13,337 nucleotides of DNA from JAZMZS01 sp045580775 (GCA_045580775.1 JAZNOK010000173.1:1-13337), one strand, 5' to 3'. Shown: positions 1-7,196, numbered from the stretch's first letter. The notes: a model not told the origin generated them from the letters alone. Program-made: numbers and translations.

Positions 1-18
1 TCGCCACGCTCTAGGATG

Positions 19-65
19 CTCCGCGGGTTTTCGCACCTAAACGGTGATGAAGAAAAGCCGCGGAG
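19..65. repeat. Compound hairpin at the window edge
   Basis: Bases 19-32 pair with 52-65 at 13 of 14 positions: CTCCGCGG with CCGCGGAG, one G-G mismatch, then TTTTC with GAAAA. Inside the loop a second helix forms between CACC (34-37) and GGTG (43-46) around TAAAC. Neither strand has a following T tract, so it is not an ordinary intrinsic terminator. It could be part of a structured RNA or a palindromic repeat reaching beyond the window. I do not recognise it as tRNA, tmRNA, SRP RNA, 6S RNA or RNase P RNA. Confidence 0.6.
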
Positions 66-200
66 AGGAAAAAACAACGAGCAATACGAGGGCAACCCCT
101 TGCCTGAGTAGTGCGACTATGTTTTTGACCCGTCCAGTCGGAGAGGGGGAGGTTTGCTAAAACCGGTAAAATCATTTACACGTGATTGACAGAGCCACAT

Positions 201-375
201 CCCCGCTGTCATTCTAGAGGGAGGCTTTAGCCGACCGAAGAATCTAAGCGGGAGATGGAAGTAGGGTTGCTCTCTGCTCCGACTTAGATCCTTCGGTCGC
301 GGATACTCCGCTCCCTCGAGGATGACAGTCGGGTTGGGGCTTCGCACAGAGCCTCCCTCGTCCTTGACAGCGGGG
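201..375. mobile_element. MITE-like nested inverted-repeat element
   Basis: The outer ends are inverted copies: CCCCGCTGTCA at 201-211 matches the reverse complement of 365-375, and after five unmatched bases GAGGGAGGCT at 217-226 matches 350-359. Nested inside, 207-254 and 277-327 form a second, longer imperfect inverted repeat sharing GACCGAAG, ATCTAAG and GAGGGAG. Each inner arm carries its own small hairpin of different sequence (GGC-TTTA-GCC and GCGGA-GTA-TCCGC), suggesting conserved RNA or DNA structure. A partial direct repeat GACAG-n-GGGTTGG occurs at 324-337 and 366-379. There is no transposase and no obvious target-site duplication. It could be a non-autonomous transposon or a dispersed palindromic repeat. 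Confidence 0.5.
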
Positions 376-399
376 TTGGAGGTAGGTCATAAACACTAC

Positions 400-429
400 A
401 AAAAAGCTCCCCACTAAAACGTGAGGAGC
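400..429 (-). terminator. Probable intrinsic terminator of recA
   Basis: Read on the minus strand, GCTCC, one mismatch and CAC pair with GTG and GGAGC around a six-base loop, and six T residues follow (400-405). It sits about 90 bases past the recA stop and is the best terminator in this gap. No structure of equal quality lies closer to recA. Confidence 0.7.
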
Positions 430-521
430 ATAAATCAAGGCTAAAGCGATATAAAAATCTTAAATAGATTCTAGGAAAGGGGCACGGGGTTCCCCGCCTG
501 TTCCTTCGTTATGCCGCTTCT

Positions 522-1634
522 TTAATCATCAAGATCAAACTCACGGATATCGAACTCATCGTCGATATCTTCTGTTCCGTCGATATCTTCATCTGCCGGA
601 ATCTCTGCAGCACGGGCACGGACCTTTGCCTCTATCTCTGCAAAAAGAGCCGGATCTGCATCAAGTGCCGCCATAGCATTCTCTTTGCCCTGGGCAAGGC
701 GTTCGCCGTTATACGAGAACCATGCACCGCTCTTTTTGATTATATCAAAGTTAACCGCCATGCTGACGATCTCAGATGACTTTGATATTCCGACACCGTA
801 AAGTATATCGAACTCTGCCGTTTTGAAGGGGGATGCGACCTTGTTCTTTACTACCTTGCACTTGATATGGTTGCCGTAGACCTCGCTGCCACGCTTGAGT
901 GCTTCTCCCTTGCGGACATCAATTCTGACGGAGGCATAGAACTTCAGTGCTTTTCCTCCTGTGGTGACCTCGGGGTTTCCGTAGAGAACGCCGACCTTTT
1001 CTCTGAGCTGGTTTATAAATATAACTATAGTATTTGACTTTGCAATAGCTCCGGCGAGAGTACGCATTGCCTTTGACATAAGGCGGGCATGGAGTCCGAC
1101 GTTCGACTGAGTGAGAGCTCCGTCTATTTCCTGCTTCGGAACGAGGGCAGCAACAGAGTCGATAACGATTATCTCTACTGCACCGCTGTTGACCAAGGCA
1201 CTTGCTATCTCGAGTGCCTGCTCGCCGTAGTCAGGCTGAGAAACAAGCAGCTCTCCGATATCCACGCCGAGCTTTTTTGCGTAGGCGGGATCAAGGGCGT
1301 GCTCTGCGTCAATGAACGCCGCTGTTCCGCCGAGCTTTTGCACTTCCGCTATAACGTGAAGTGCAACCGTGGTCTTTCCTGAAGATTCAGGACCGTAGAT
1401 CTCGGTTATTCTTCCTCTCGGTATTCCGCCGACTCCGAGTGCTCTGTCAAGAGCAATAGAGCCTGAGGATACTGCCGAAACCTCCATCTTTGCATTGTCA
1501 CCGAGTCTCATGATCGAGCCGGCTCCGTATTCCTTTTCTATCTGTTTCATAGCGGTCTTGAGTGCTTCCAGCTTTGCCGCCTTGTTGTCAAGCTCTCCTT
1601 CTGCCGCTTTTGTTGTTTTCTTTGCAGCTGCCAT
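522..1634 (-). CDS. recA: RecA recombinase
   Basis: RecA forms ATP-dependent filaments on single-stranded DNA, drives strand exchange and triggers LexA self-cleavage. The 370-residue product has the full core: Walker A GPESSGKTT at residues 81-89, Walker B IIVID near 155-159, FINQLREKVG near 206-215 and the acidic C-terminal tail typical of bacterial RecA. AAAGGAGA lies nine bases before the ATG, fixing the start. One oddity is DNA-binding loop L1: where most RecA proteins read GE(I/M)GDSH(M/V)GL, this one reads GALTQSNVGL (172-181). Loop L2 reads NPEVTTGG, not NPETTTGG. A 108-base gap separates it from the upstream lipoprotein gene; I saw no LexA palindrome (GAAC-n4-GTTC) and no clear promoter there. 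recA this close to gyrA and dnaA is unusual. Confidence 0.97.
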   Translation of the reverse strand: MAAAKKTTKAAEGELDNKAAKLEALKTAMKQIEKEYGAGSIMRLGDNAKMEVSAVSSGSIALDRALGVGGIPRGRITEIYGPESSGKTTVALHVIAEVQKLGGTAAFIDAEHALDPAYAKKLGVDIGELLVSQPDYGEQALEIASALVNSGAVEIIVIDSVAALVPKQEIDGALTQSNVGLHARLMSKAMRTLAGAIAKSNTIVIFINQLREKVGVLYGNPEVTTGGKALKFYASVRIDVRKGEALKRGSEVYGNHIKCKVVKNKVASPFKTAEFDILYGVGISKSSEIVSMAVNFDIIKKSGAWFSYNGERLAQGKENAMAALDADPALFAEIEAKVRARAAEIPADEDIDGTEDIDDEFDIREFDLDD

Positions 1635-1669
1635 GTATTAGTTTCTCCTTTCAGCATCAAACTGTAAAC

Positions 1670-1685
1670 CTGTGCGTCCGCACAG
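1670..1685 (-). promoter_or_regulatory. Small hairpin in the recA leader
   Basis: CTGTGC (1670-1675) and GCACAG (1680-1685) form a six-base-pair stem with a four-base loop, between the lipoprotein stop and the recA ribosome site. No T tract follows. If recA is read through from upstream, this hairpin sits in its 5' leader. A role is not shown. Confidence 0.3.
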
Positions 1686-1742
1686 TCATAACTCTCTGCC
1701 CCTGCCCTCAGCCGCCTCGTAGGTTTTGAACGCGGTGGTGCT

Positions 1743-2318
1743 TTAATATGTGGGTGTATCGAGAAGCCACTTCCCGAATGCATCGTCCCATATCAGCTTC
1801 AGTTCTATTCGCTCAGGGCTCCGGGAGTAATTTCCCTGTTCATCCGCCGTATAAGTATCTACCTCGAATATGATGCGGATATCCGTCATATTCGTTGCTT
1901 TGATCGAGTCAAAGTCATATTTTCTCGGGTGCTTGACGTATACCTTTGCCTCGTCATAACGGTACAATTCTCCGTCAACGTCGATATAATGTGCGTAATT
2001 TGTACCATGCTCGGTTGACGTCCCCCTGAGGGTACTGTTGCTGATTATCTCAGCAAGCTCAGGAGTGTATATCTGACTCATTTTTTCTTTGATATCTCCG
2101 AGGCATTTGTATTCTTCGCTCACGACAAGCGAATATTTTCCCTCTTTTTTCTCCTCGGTGGTATCCAGTCCCTCTCCGTAAAGCACCTCGTCAAGCACCT
2201 GAGATGCTTCTATCAACGGTATTGCTATTTCACGTGCCGCACCTGAGTCAGGGGCCGAGCAGGATACAGCACACAAAACCGTCATGGCTGTCAGTACGAA
2301 TATCAGTAGTTTTCTCAT
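1743..2318 (-). CDS. Small secreted lipoprotein of unknown function
   Basis: The 191-residue product starts with a clear lipoprotein signal: Met-Arg-Lys, a hydrophobic stretch to about residue 16, then AVSC with the lipidated cysteine at residue 20. It should therefore be anchored on the outer face of the membrane. The remaining part is soluble, rich in Glu, Asp and Tyr, and ends in KLIWDDAFGKWLLDTPTY, a pattern seen in small beta-rich extracytoplasmic domains whose role is often unknown. I do not recognise the family. The start is awkward: the strong GGAGGAG site upstream is 26 bases from this ATG but ideally spaced for another ATG in a different frame, and an in-frame TGA excludes an earlier start. 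The gene sits between gyrA and recA and appears to have its own extended -10 promoter. Confidence 0.8.
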   Translation of the reverse strand: MRKLLIFVLTAMTVLCAVSCSAPDSGAAREIAIPLIEASQVLDEVLYGEGLDTTEEKKEGKYSLVVSEEYKCLGDIKEKMSQIYTPELAEIISNSTLRGTSTEHGTNYAHYIDVDGELYRYDEAKVYVKHPRKYDFDSIKATNMTDIRIIFEVDTYTADEQGNYSRSPERIELKLIWDDAFGKWLLDTPTY

Positions 2319-2344
2319 ATTTGTATCTACTCTTCATATTTGAT

Positions 2345-2351
2345 CTCCTCC
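2345..2351 (-). promoter_or_regulatory. Strong ribosome site out of register with the lipoprotein gene
   Basis: GGAGGAG on the minus strand lies seven bases before an ATG at 2337-2335. That ATG opens a 29-codon frame ending at 2248, which overlaps the lipoprotein gene (ATG at 2318) in another frame. The lipoprotein ATG itself has no good ribosome site. The site may serve a leader peptide, or a small insertion or deletion near 2319-2334 may have moved the true lipoprotein start out of frame. Confidence 0.5.
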
Positions 2352-2363
2352 TTCTGTGATCAT

Positions 2364-2372
2364 AGTATAGCA
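2364..2372 (-). promoter_or_regulatory. Extended -10 promoter for the lipoprotein gene
   Basis: The minus strand reads TGCTATACT, an extended -10 element (TGnTATACT). No good -35 box is present at the expected spacing, which is tolerated by extended -10 promoters. The start would fall near 2357, just before the GGAGGAG site. The 7-base inverted repeat CTCCTTC/GAAGGAG (2348-2354 and 2375-2381) brackets the -10 box and could be an operator, but it partly coincides with the ribosome site and may be chance. Confidence 0.5.
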
Positions 2373-2447
2373 CGGAAGGAGGGGCATTTATTGGACTTTC
2401 GCAAGGAATTTTCCTATCAGATGCAGAGAGCAAGGCTGACTTTTGCT

Positions 2448-2485
2448 GTGTCTTTGCTCAAAAGCATGCTTTTGGGCAAAGACAC
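2448..2485. repeat. 18-base-pair palindrome after gyrA
   Basis: Bases 2448-2465 pair with 2468-2485 at 17 of 18 positions, with GCATGC at the centre. The one odd pair is G-U in a plus-strand RNA but A-C in a minus-strand RNA. It lies 36 bases after the gyrA stop. No T tract follows on either strand, so it is not a standard terminator, although it may stabilise the gyrA 3' end or help stop transcription. Confidence 0.6.
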
Positions 2486-2521
2486 GGGCGTTTGATATTT
2501 TCGATCGGATGCTGTCTTATC

Positions 2522-5086
2522 TTACTGCTCTGAGGATATTTCTGCTTCTGTCGATACAGATGCATCAGGAGTGTCGGGCGTCTCTGCCGCATCAGTCTGC
2601 TCACCTGCTTCGGCAAGCTCGGGGGTGGCGGTTTGTGCTTCTTCCTCACGCTCAGTACATGTAAAGCGAACGATGCTCGAGTCCTCATCGAGTCTCATTA
2701 TGCGGACGCCTGCCGCTGTACGTGAATATGTGGAAATTCCGTCTACATGGACACGTATGATTATGCCGTTGTTGGTGATGAGCATTACATCGTCGTCCTC
2801 AGACACAGATGCAACAGATGCCACTCTGCCGGTCTTTTCCAGGTTTTTCTGGCAGGCAACACCGTGGCCGCCTCTGTGTGCCATACGGCGGAACTCATCA
2901 AACTCGGTGAGCTTTCCGTAGCCGCCCTCGGTAATAACGAGCAGCTTCTTTCCATCCTCTACTACGCTGACTCCGCACACCTCGTCACCATCTCTCAGGC
3001 GTATTCCGCGGACTCCGCGTGCAGTACGTCCCATGCTGCGGACTTCTTCCTCTCCGAAGCGAACAGCAAGACCGTCCTTTGTCGCTATGATGATATCACG
3101 CTCACCGTCGGTACGAAGCACAGACAACAGCTCATCTCCCTCGTCAAGGGTGATCGCTCTCTTTCCGTTCTTTCTCTGGTAGATATACTCTGCGACAGAT
3201 GTACGCTTAATAACGCCCTGACGGGTGATCATGGTAAGGTGTTCATCCGAGTTGAATGCTTCTATCGGGATGATGGCTGTGATCTTTTCTCCCGGCTCAA
3301 GCTCAAGAATATTGACAATATTCGTTCCCTTGGCGGTTCTGGACGACTCGGGAATGAGATATGCCTTTCTCGTATAGACCTTTCCTACATTTGTAAACAT
3401 CATAAGGAAGTCATGGCTGCCCGAAGCGACGACATTCTCTACAAAGTCATCCTCCTTTGTGGTCATGCCCTTTATTCCCTTTCCTCCTCTACGCTGTGCG
3501 TTGTAGGTATCAGCGGGGAGTCTCTTGATATATCCGGAACCTGTGAGAGTGATAACGCAGCGGTGACGCTCGATAAGGTCCTCGAGCACGATCTCGTCCT
3601 CAGCCTCTACAAGCTCGGTGCGTCGGTCATCTCCGTACTTGTCTCTGATCGCGATAAGCTCATCCTTGAGTATTCCCTTTATCTTTGTCTCATCGGCAAG
3701 GATACCCTCGAGCTCCTCGACCAGTGCCTGCAGTTTTGCCAATCTCTCCTCGATCTTCTCTCTCTCGAGTCCTGAGAGCTTTCCGAGAGTCATCTCAACT
3801 ATCGCCTGTGCCTGAGCATCGGAAAGTCCGAAGCGTGCCATCAATGACGCCTTTGCATCCGGAATAGATGCAGATGCCTTGATCAAAGCGATGACCTCGT
3901 CTATATGGTCGATGGCTATCTTGTAGCCCTCGTATATGTGCATTTCCTTGAGTGCACGGTTAAGCTCAAACTCAGTGCGGCGGCGTACAACGCTCGTCTG
4001 GAACTTGATATATTCCTCAAGTATGGTCTTCAGCGGCAGGACCTTCGGCTCTCCGTTGACAAGTGCGACCATATTGATGGCACAAGTATCCTGAAGCTGT
4101 GTGTACTTGTACAGCTGATTGAGTATTACCTGGCCGTTTGCATCACGGCGGTACTCGATCACTATCTTCATTCCCGCACGTCCCGACTCATCACGCAGAG
4201 CCGTGATACCCTCTATTCTCTTTTCCTTGTGGAGGTTTGCTATGCTCTCCACAAGTGCACTCTTGTTGACCATATAGGGTATTTCGGTTACGGTAATACG
4301 GTGATGGTCCTCGTCTACCTCACAGCGTGCACGGACGGATACTTTGCCCTTTCCTGTTGAGTACGCCTTGTATATTCCCATAGAGCCGTAGATGATCGCT
4401 CTTGTCGGGAAGTCAGGGCCCTTGATATACTGCATGATCTCGGTGACCTCGGCATCGGGATTATCTATGAGAAATACCGTACCGTCGATAACCTCACGTA
4501 GGTTGTGGGTAGGGATGTTTGTTGCCATACCTACAGCAATACCGACAGAACCGTTAACCAGCAGGTTCGGGAAGCGTGACGGCAGCACCGTAGGCTCAAC
4601 ACGCTTGTTGTCAAAGTTCGGAATGAAGTCAACAACATCCTTGTCTATATCCGCCATCATCTCATTCGATATCTTTGCCAGTCTTGCCTCAGTATAACGG
4701 TAAGCTGCAGGCGGGTCTCCGTCCACGTTTCCGAAGTTTCCGTGGCCCTCTATGAGCGGATAACGAAGCGAGAACGACTGTGCCATTCTGACCATTGAAC
4801 CGTATACCGCCGCGTCTCCGTGCGGATGATAACGTCCAAGCACGTTTCCTACCGTCGTTGCCGACTTGTAGAAAGGCTTGTCGTATGTAAGATGATCCTC
4901 GTACATAGCATAGAGTATTCTTCTCTGACCGGGTTTCATTCCGTCACGAACGTCAGGCAGGGCTCTGGACACTATGACTGACATGGAGTATTCGATAAAG
5001 GACTTCTTTACCTCCTGCTCCATGTTTATTCCAACGATCTTCTGATTTGCAAACGTAAGGTCTGCACTTTGATTTTTCTTGTCCAT
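2522..5086 (-). CDS. gyrA: DNA gyrase subunit A
   Basis: GyrA is the breakage-reunion subunit; with GyrB it introduces negative supercoils using ATP. The 854-residue product has the N-terminal winged-helix and tower domains, the catalytic tyrosine Y131 in AAYRYTEARL and the C-terminal DNA-wrapping beta-pinwheel. The GyrA box QRRGGKG at residues 531-537 separates it from ParC. About 40 acidic, Thr/Pro/Glu-rich residues follow the pinwheel at the C-terminus. In the quinolone region, HPHGDAAVYG places Ala92 and Gly96 at the positions of E. coli Ser83 and Asp87; both are substitutions away from the drug-binding residues. AAGGA lies just before the ATG, supporting the start. It follows gyrB after a 142-base gap holding a weak terminator, a possible promoter and a hairpin repeat. 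Confidence 0.98.
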   Translation of the reverse strand: MDKKNQSADLTFANQKIVGINMEQEVKKSFIEYSMSVIVSRALPDVRDGMKPGQRRILYAMYEDHLTYDKPFYKSATTVGNVLGRYHPHGDAAVYGSMVRMAQSFSLRYPLIEGHGNFGNVDGDPPAAYRYTEARLAKISNEMMADIDKDVVDFIPNFDNKRVEPTVLPSRFPNLLVNGSVGIAVGMATNIPTHNLREVIDGTVFLIDNPDAEVTEIMQYIKGPDFPTRAIIYGSMGIYKAYSTGKGKVSVRARCEVDEDHHRITVTEIPYMVNKSALVESIANLHKEKRIEGITALRDESGRAGMKIVIEYRRDANGQVILNQLYKYTQLQDTCAINMVALVNGEPKVLPLKTILEEYIKFQTSVVRRRTEFELNRALKEMHIYEGYKIAIDHIDEVIALIKASASIPDAKASLMARFGLSDAQAQAIVEMTLGKLSGLEREKIEERLAKLQALVEELEGILADETKIKGILKDELIAIRDKYGDDRRTELVEAEDEIVLEDLIERHRCVITLTGSGYIKRLPADTYNAQRRGGKGIKGMTTKEDDFVENVVASGSHDFLMMFTNVGKVYTRKAYLIPESSRTAKGTNIVNILELEPGEKITAIIPIEAFNSDEHLTMITRQGVIKRTSVAEYIYQRKNGKRAITLDEGDELLSVLRTDGERDIIIATKDGLAVRFGEEEVRSMGRTARGVRGIRLRDGDEVCGVSVVEDGKKLLVITEGGYGKLTEFDEFRRMAHRGGHGVACQKNLEKTGRVASVASVSEDDDVMLITNNGIIIRVHVDGISTYSRTAAGVRIMRLDEDSSIVRFTCTEREEEAQTATPELAEAGEQTDAAETPDTPDASVSTEAEISSEQ

Positions 5087-5114
5087 TGTTATTTCCTTTT
5101 TGTTAGAGGTACGG

Positions 5115-5187
5115 GCGGGGGAGGACTGTTTTTTTCATTCAGTCCTCCGCCGGACCCCCTCCCAAAAACTCTTTATAATCTTTTTAT
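5115..5187. repeat. Hairpin-plus-tail repeat, copy A (gyrB-gyrA gap)
   Basis: GGAGGACTG (5120-5128) pairs with CAGTCCTCC (5140-5148) around a T-rich loop, and after one mismatch the stem extends three more pairs. It is followed by GGACCCCCTCCCAAAAACTC (5152-5171), then AT-rich DNA. The tail closely matches two sites downstream of galK (13067 and 13221), all in the same plus-strand orientation. If gyrA starts at the promoter proposed at 5172-5199, the hairpin would lie in its 5' untranslated region. Confidence 0.55.
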
Positions 5188-5199
5188 GATGTATGATAA
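5172..5199 (-). promoter_or_regulatory. Possible weak gyrA promoter
   Basis: On the minus strand TTATCA and TATAAA are separated by 16 bases, a moderate match to a housekeeping promoter. It lies right after the gyrB terminator and upstream of the hairpin repeat, leaving a leader of about 80 bases before gyrA. The -10 box falls inside the AT-rich tail of the repeat, so it may be only base composition. Confidence 0.3.
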
Positions 5200-5202
5200 G
5201 CC

Positions 5203-5223
5203 AAAAAGCACCAACTTTGTGCT
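5203..5223 (-). terminator. Weak intrinsic terminator after gyrB
   Basis: On the minus strand AGCAC and GTGCT form a five-base-pair stem around AAAGTTG, followed by a run of T. It begins six bases after the gyrB stop. The short stem suggests partial termination, allowing some read-through into gyrA. Confidence 0.5.
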
Positions 5224-5228
5224 CGGCA

Positions 5229-7160
5229 TCAGATATCCAGGTTCTCTGCAAATTTCGCGTTTTCTTCTATGAAGATCCTTCTCGGTTCGACCTCGTCGCC
5301 CATCAGTGTGGAGAATATTCTGTCGCACTCGATAGCGTCCTTCATCTCGACCTTGAGCAGGGTTCTGGTCTCGGGGTCCATTGTCGTTTCCCACAGCTGA
5401 TCCGGATCCATCTCACCAAGACCTTTGTAACGCTCGATATTGATCTTTGCTCCCTCGCCGAACTCCGCAACGATCGCGTCTCTCTCCTCGTCAGAGAAAG
5501 CGTACCGCTGGGTCTTTCCTCTCACGACCTTGTACAGAGGCGGCTGTGCAAGATATATATATCCGTTTTCTATAAGTGCAGGCATGTGTCTGAACAAAAA
5601 CGTCAGCAACAGTATCCTGATATGAGATCCGTCAACGTCCGCATCCGCCATCAAAATGACCTTGTGATAGCGGAGCTTTCCGAGGTCAAACTCCTCTCCG
5701 ATACCGCATCCGAGTGCCTGAATGATCGGAATCAGCGATACATTCGAGTACACCTTGTCAAGGCGGGACTTCTCTACGTTGAGCACCTTTCCTCTCAGAG
5801 GAAGTATAGCCTGGAAGCGGCTGTCTCTACCGTCCTTTGCAGAGCCTCCCGCACTGTCTCCCTCGACAAGATACAGCTCGGACAACTCAGGGTCGGATAC
5901 GTTACAGTCGGCAAGCTTGCCGGGGAGTCCTCCGCCCTCCAGCGGATTCTTTCTTCTGGATGCTTCGCGTGCCTTTCTCGCTGCCTCCCTTGCCCTTGCC
6001 GCTGACATGGACTTCTCGATGATCATCTTCGCAGTAGCGGGATTCTCTTCGAGATATTCCTCCAGCTTCTCTGTCACGATGGAATAGACAAAGCTGTTCA
6101 TCTCGCTGTTTCCGAGCTTTGCCTTTGTCTGGGACTCAAACTGTGCATCCTCCAGCTTTACACTGATGATCACAGTCAATCCCTCAAGCACGTCGTCAAT
6201 GGAGAACTTGTCGTCTCCCTTCAAAATACCCTTTTTCTTTGCATATTCGTTAAAGGACTTGCCCATTGCACGTCTGAATCCCACCTCGTGAGTTCCTCCG
6301 TCCACCGTATGCATGTTGTTTGCAAAAGAAATAAGGATGGGGTTGTAGGAGTCGTTGTACTGCATAGCGATCTCCGCCTGACAGCTCTCACGCTCCCCTT
6401 TTATATAAATGACGTCATCATGAATGACTGTACAGTTCTTTTCACGGTTGATAAACTCAACAAATGTCCTGATACCGCCCTCATAGTACAGCGTCTCTGA
6501 CTGCTCCTGCCCGGGGCGTGTATCCGTCAGGGTGATCTTTATACCGCCGTTGAGGAATGCCTGCTCCTGCATTCTCTTTCGCAGGATATCATACTTGAAT
6601 ACGGTGGTATCGGTAAATATCGTGGGGTCAGGCTTAAAACGGACATACACTCCTCTGCGGTCTGTCGCTCCCTCGCACTTGAACGGGCGTGCTACTCTGC
6701 CGCATTCAAAACGCTCCGTGTATCTCTGACCGTCATAGCAGTCATCAAGCTCGACCCACTCGGACAGTGCGTTCACGACCGATGCTCCTACTCCGTGCAG
6801 ACCTCCGGCTATCTTGTAGCCGCCTCCGCCGAACTTTCCTCCTGCGTGCAGTTTCGTATACACGACCTCGGGTGTGGGGATACCCATCTTAGGATGGATA
6901 GCCGCAGGAATGCCTCGTCCGTTGTCCTGTACCGATACCGAACCGTCGTCATATATGGTTACGGTGATCTCGTCACACTCCCCGGCAAGTGCCTCGTCGA
7001 TGGAGTTGTCCACTATCTCGTATACAAGATGGTGCAGTCCTCCCTCAGAGGTAGTTCCGATGTACATTCCCGGACGCTTTCTGACAGCCTCCAGTCCCTC
7101 GAGTACCTGAATTTGATTTTCCGAGTACTCAATGTGTTCGTTTGTCTGTGTCTGTGCCAT
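5229..7160 (-). CDS. gyrB: DNA gyrase subunit B
   Basis: GyrB is the ATPase subunit of gyrase. The 643-residue product is the short Gram-positive form without the enterobacterial insert. It shows the GHKL ATPase motifs EIVDNSIDEA (residues 48-57), DNGRGIP (79-85) and the ATP lid GGLHGVGASVVNALS (119-133). The TOPRIM domain follows, with EGDSAGG (433-439) and the metal-binding DADVDGSH (506-513), and the C-terminal end RRIFIEENA is typical. AGGAGA lies six bases before the ATG. It is 56 bases from remB, with a small hairpin and T run between them that may tune expression. The paired gyrA downstream and its GyrA box support gyrase over topoisomerase IV. Confidence 0.98.
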   Translation of the reverse strand: MAQTQTNEHIEYSENQIQVLEGLEAVRKRPGMYIGTTSEGGLHHLVYEIVDNSIDEALAGECDEITVTIYDDGSVSVQDNGRGIPAAIHPKMGIPTPEVVYTKLHAGGKFGGGGYKIAGGLHGVGASVVNALSEWVELDDCYDGQRYTERFECGRVARPFKCEGATDRRGVYVRFKPDPTIFTDTTVFKYDILRKRMQEQAFLNGGIKITLTDTRPGQEQSETLYYEGGIRTFVEFINREKNCTVIHDDVIYIKGERESCQAEIAMQYNDSYNPILISFANNMHTVDGGTHEVGFRRAMGKSFNEYAKKKGILKGDDKFSIDDVLEGLTVIISVKLEDAQFESQTKAKLGNSEMNSFVYSIVTEKLEEYLEENPATAKMIIEKSMSAARAREAARKAREASRRKNPLEGGGLPGKLADCNVSDPELSELYLVEGDSAGGSAKDGRDSRFQAILPLRGKVLNVEKSRLDKVYSNVSLIPIIQALGCGIGEEFDLGKLRYHKVILMADADVDGSHIRILLLTFLFRHMPALIENGYIYLAQPPLYKVVRGKTQRYAFSDEERDAIVAEFGEGAKINIERYKGLGEMDPDQLWETTMDPETRTLLKVEMKDAIECDRIFSTLMGDEVEPRRIFIEENAKFAENLDI

Positions 7161-7196
7161 TTTTTTCTCCTGTGTATAGTTTGTTGAGGTTTTATC

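Larger units (their letters stand above)
1..521. other. Non-coding region downstream of recA
   Basis: No convincing gene is visible in these 521 bases. They hold a compound hairpin at the left edge, a small hairpin at 91-104 (GGCAA, CCCC loop, TTGCC), a MITE-like element at 201-375 and the likely recA terminator at 400-429. A short GC-rich inverted repeat around ACGGGGTTCCCCG lies near 493-506, just after recA. Short open frames exist on the minus strand, but they cross the inverted repeats and have no ribosome site. Confidence 0.7.

Noticed and set aside
1..132. Minus-strand frame open to the left edge, through the compound hairpin
   Set aside because: No ATG with a ribosome site; the frame runs through a strong palindrome and its translation is unusually rich in Ser, Pro, Phe and Arg. 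Structured non-coding DNA is more likely.
2747..3775. 342-codon plus-strand open frame opposite gyrA
   Set aside because: It lies wholly antisense to gyrA, has no ribosome site and no recognisable motif; codon bias of gyrA explains its length.
5307..5315. TGTGGAGAA, one mismatch from a DnaA box
   Set aside because: It is isolated within the gyrB coding sequence, with no neighbouring sites.
5193..6005. 270-codon plus-strand open frame opposite gyrB
   Set aside because: It is a shadow frame of gyrB and lacks a start signal.
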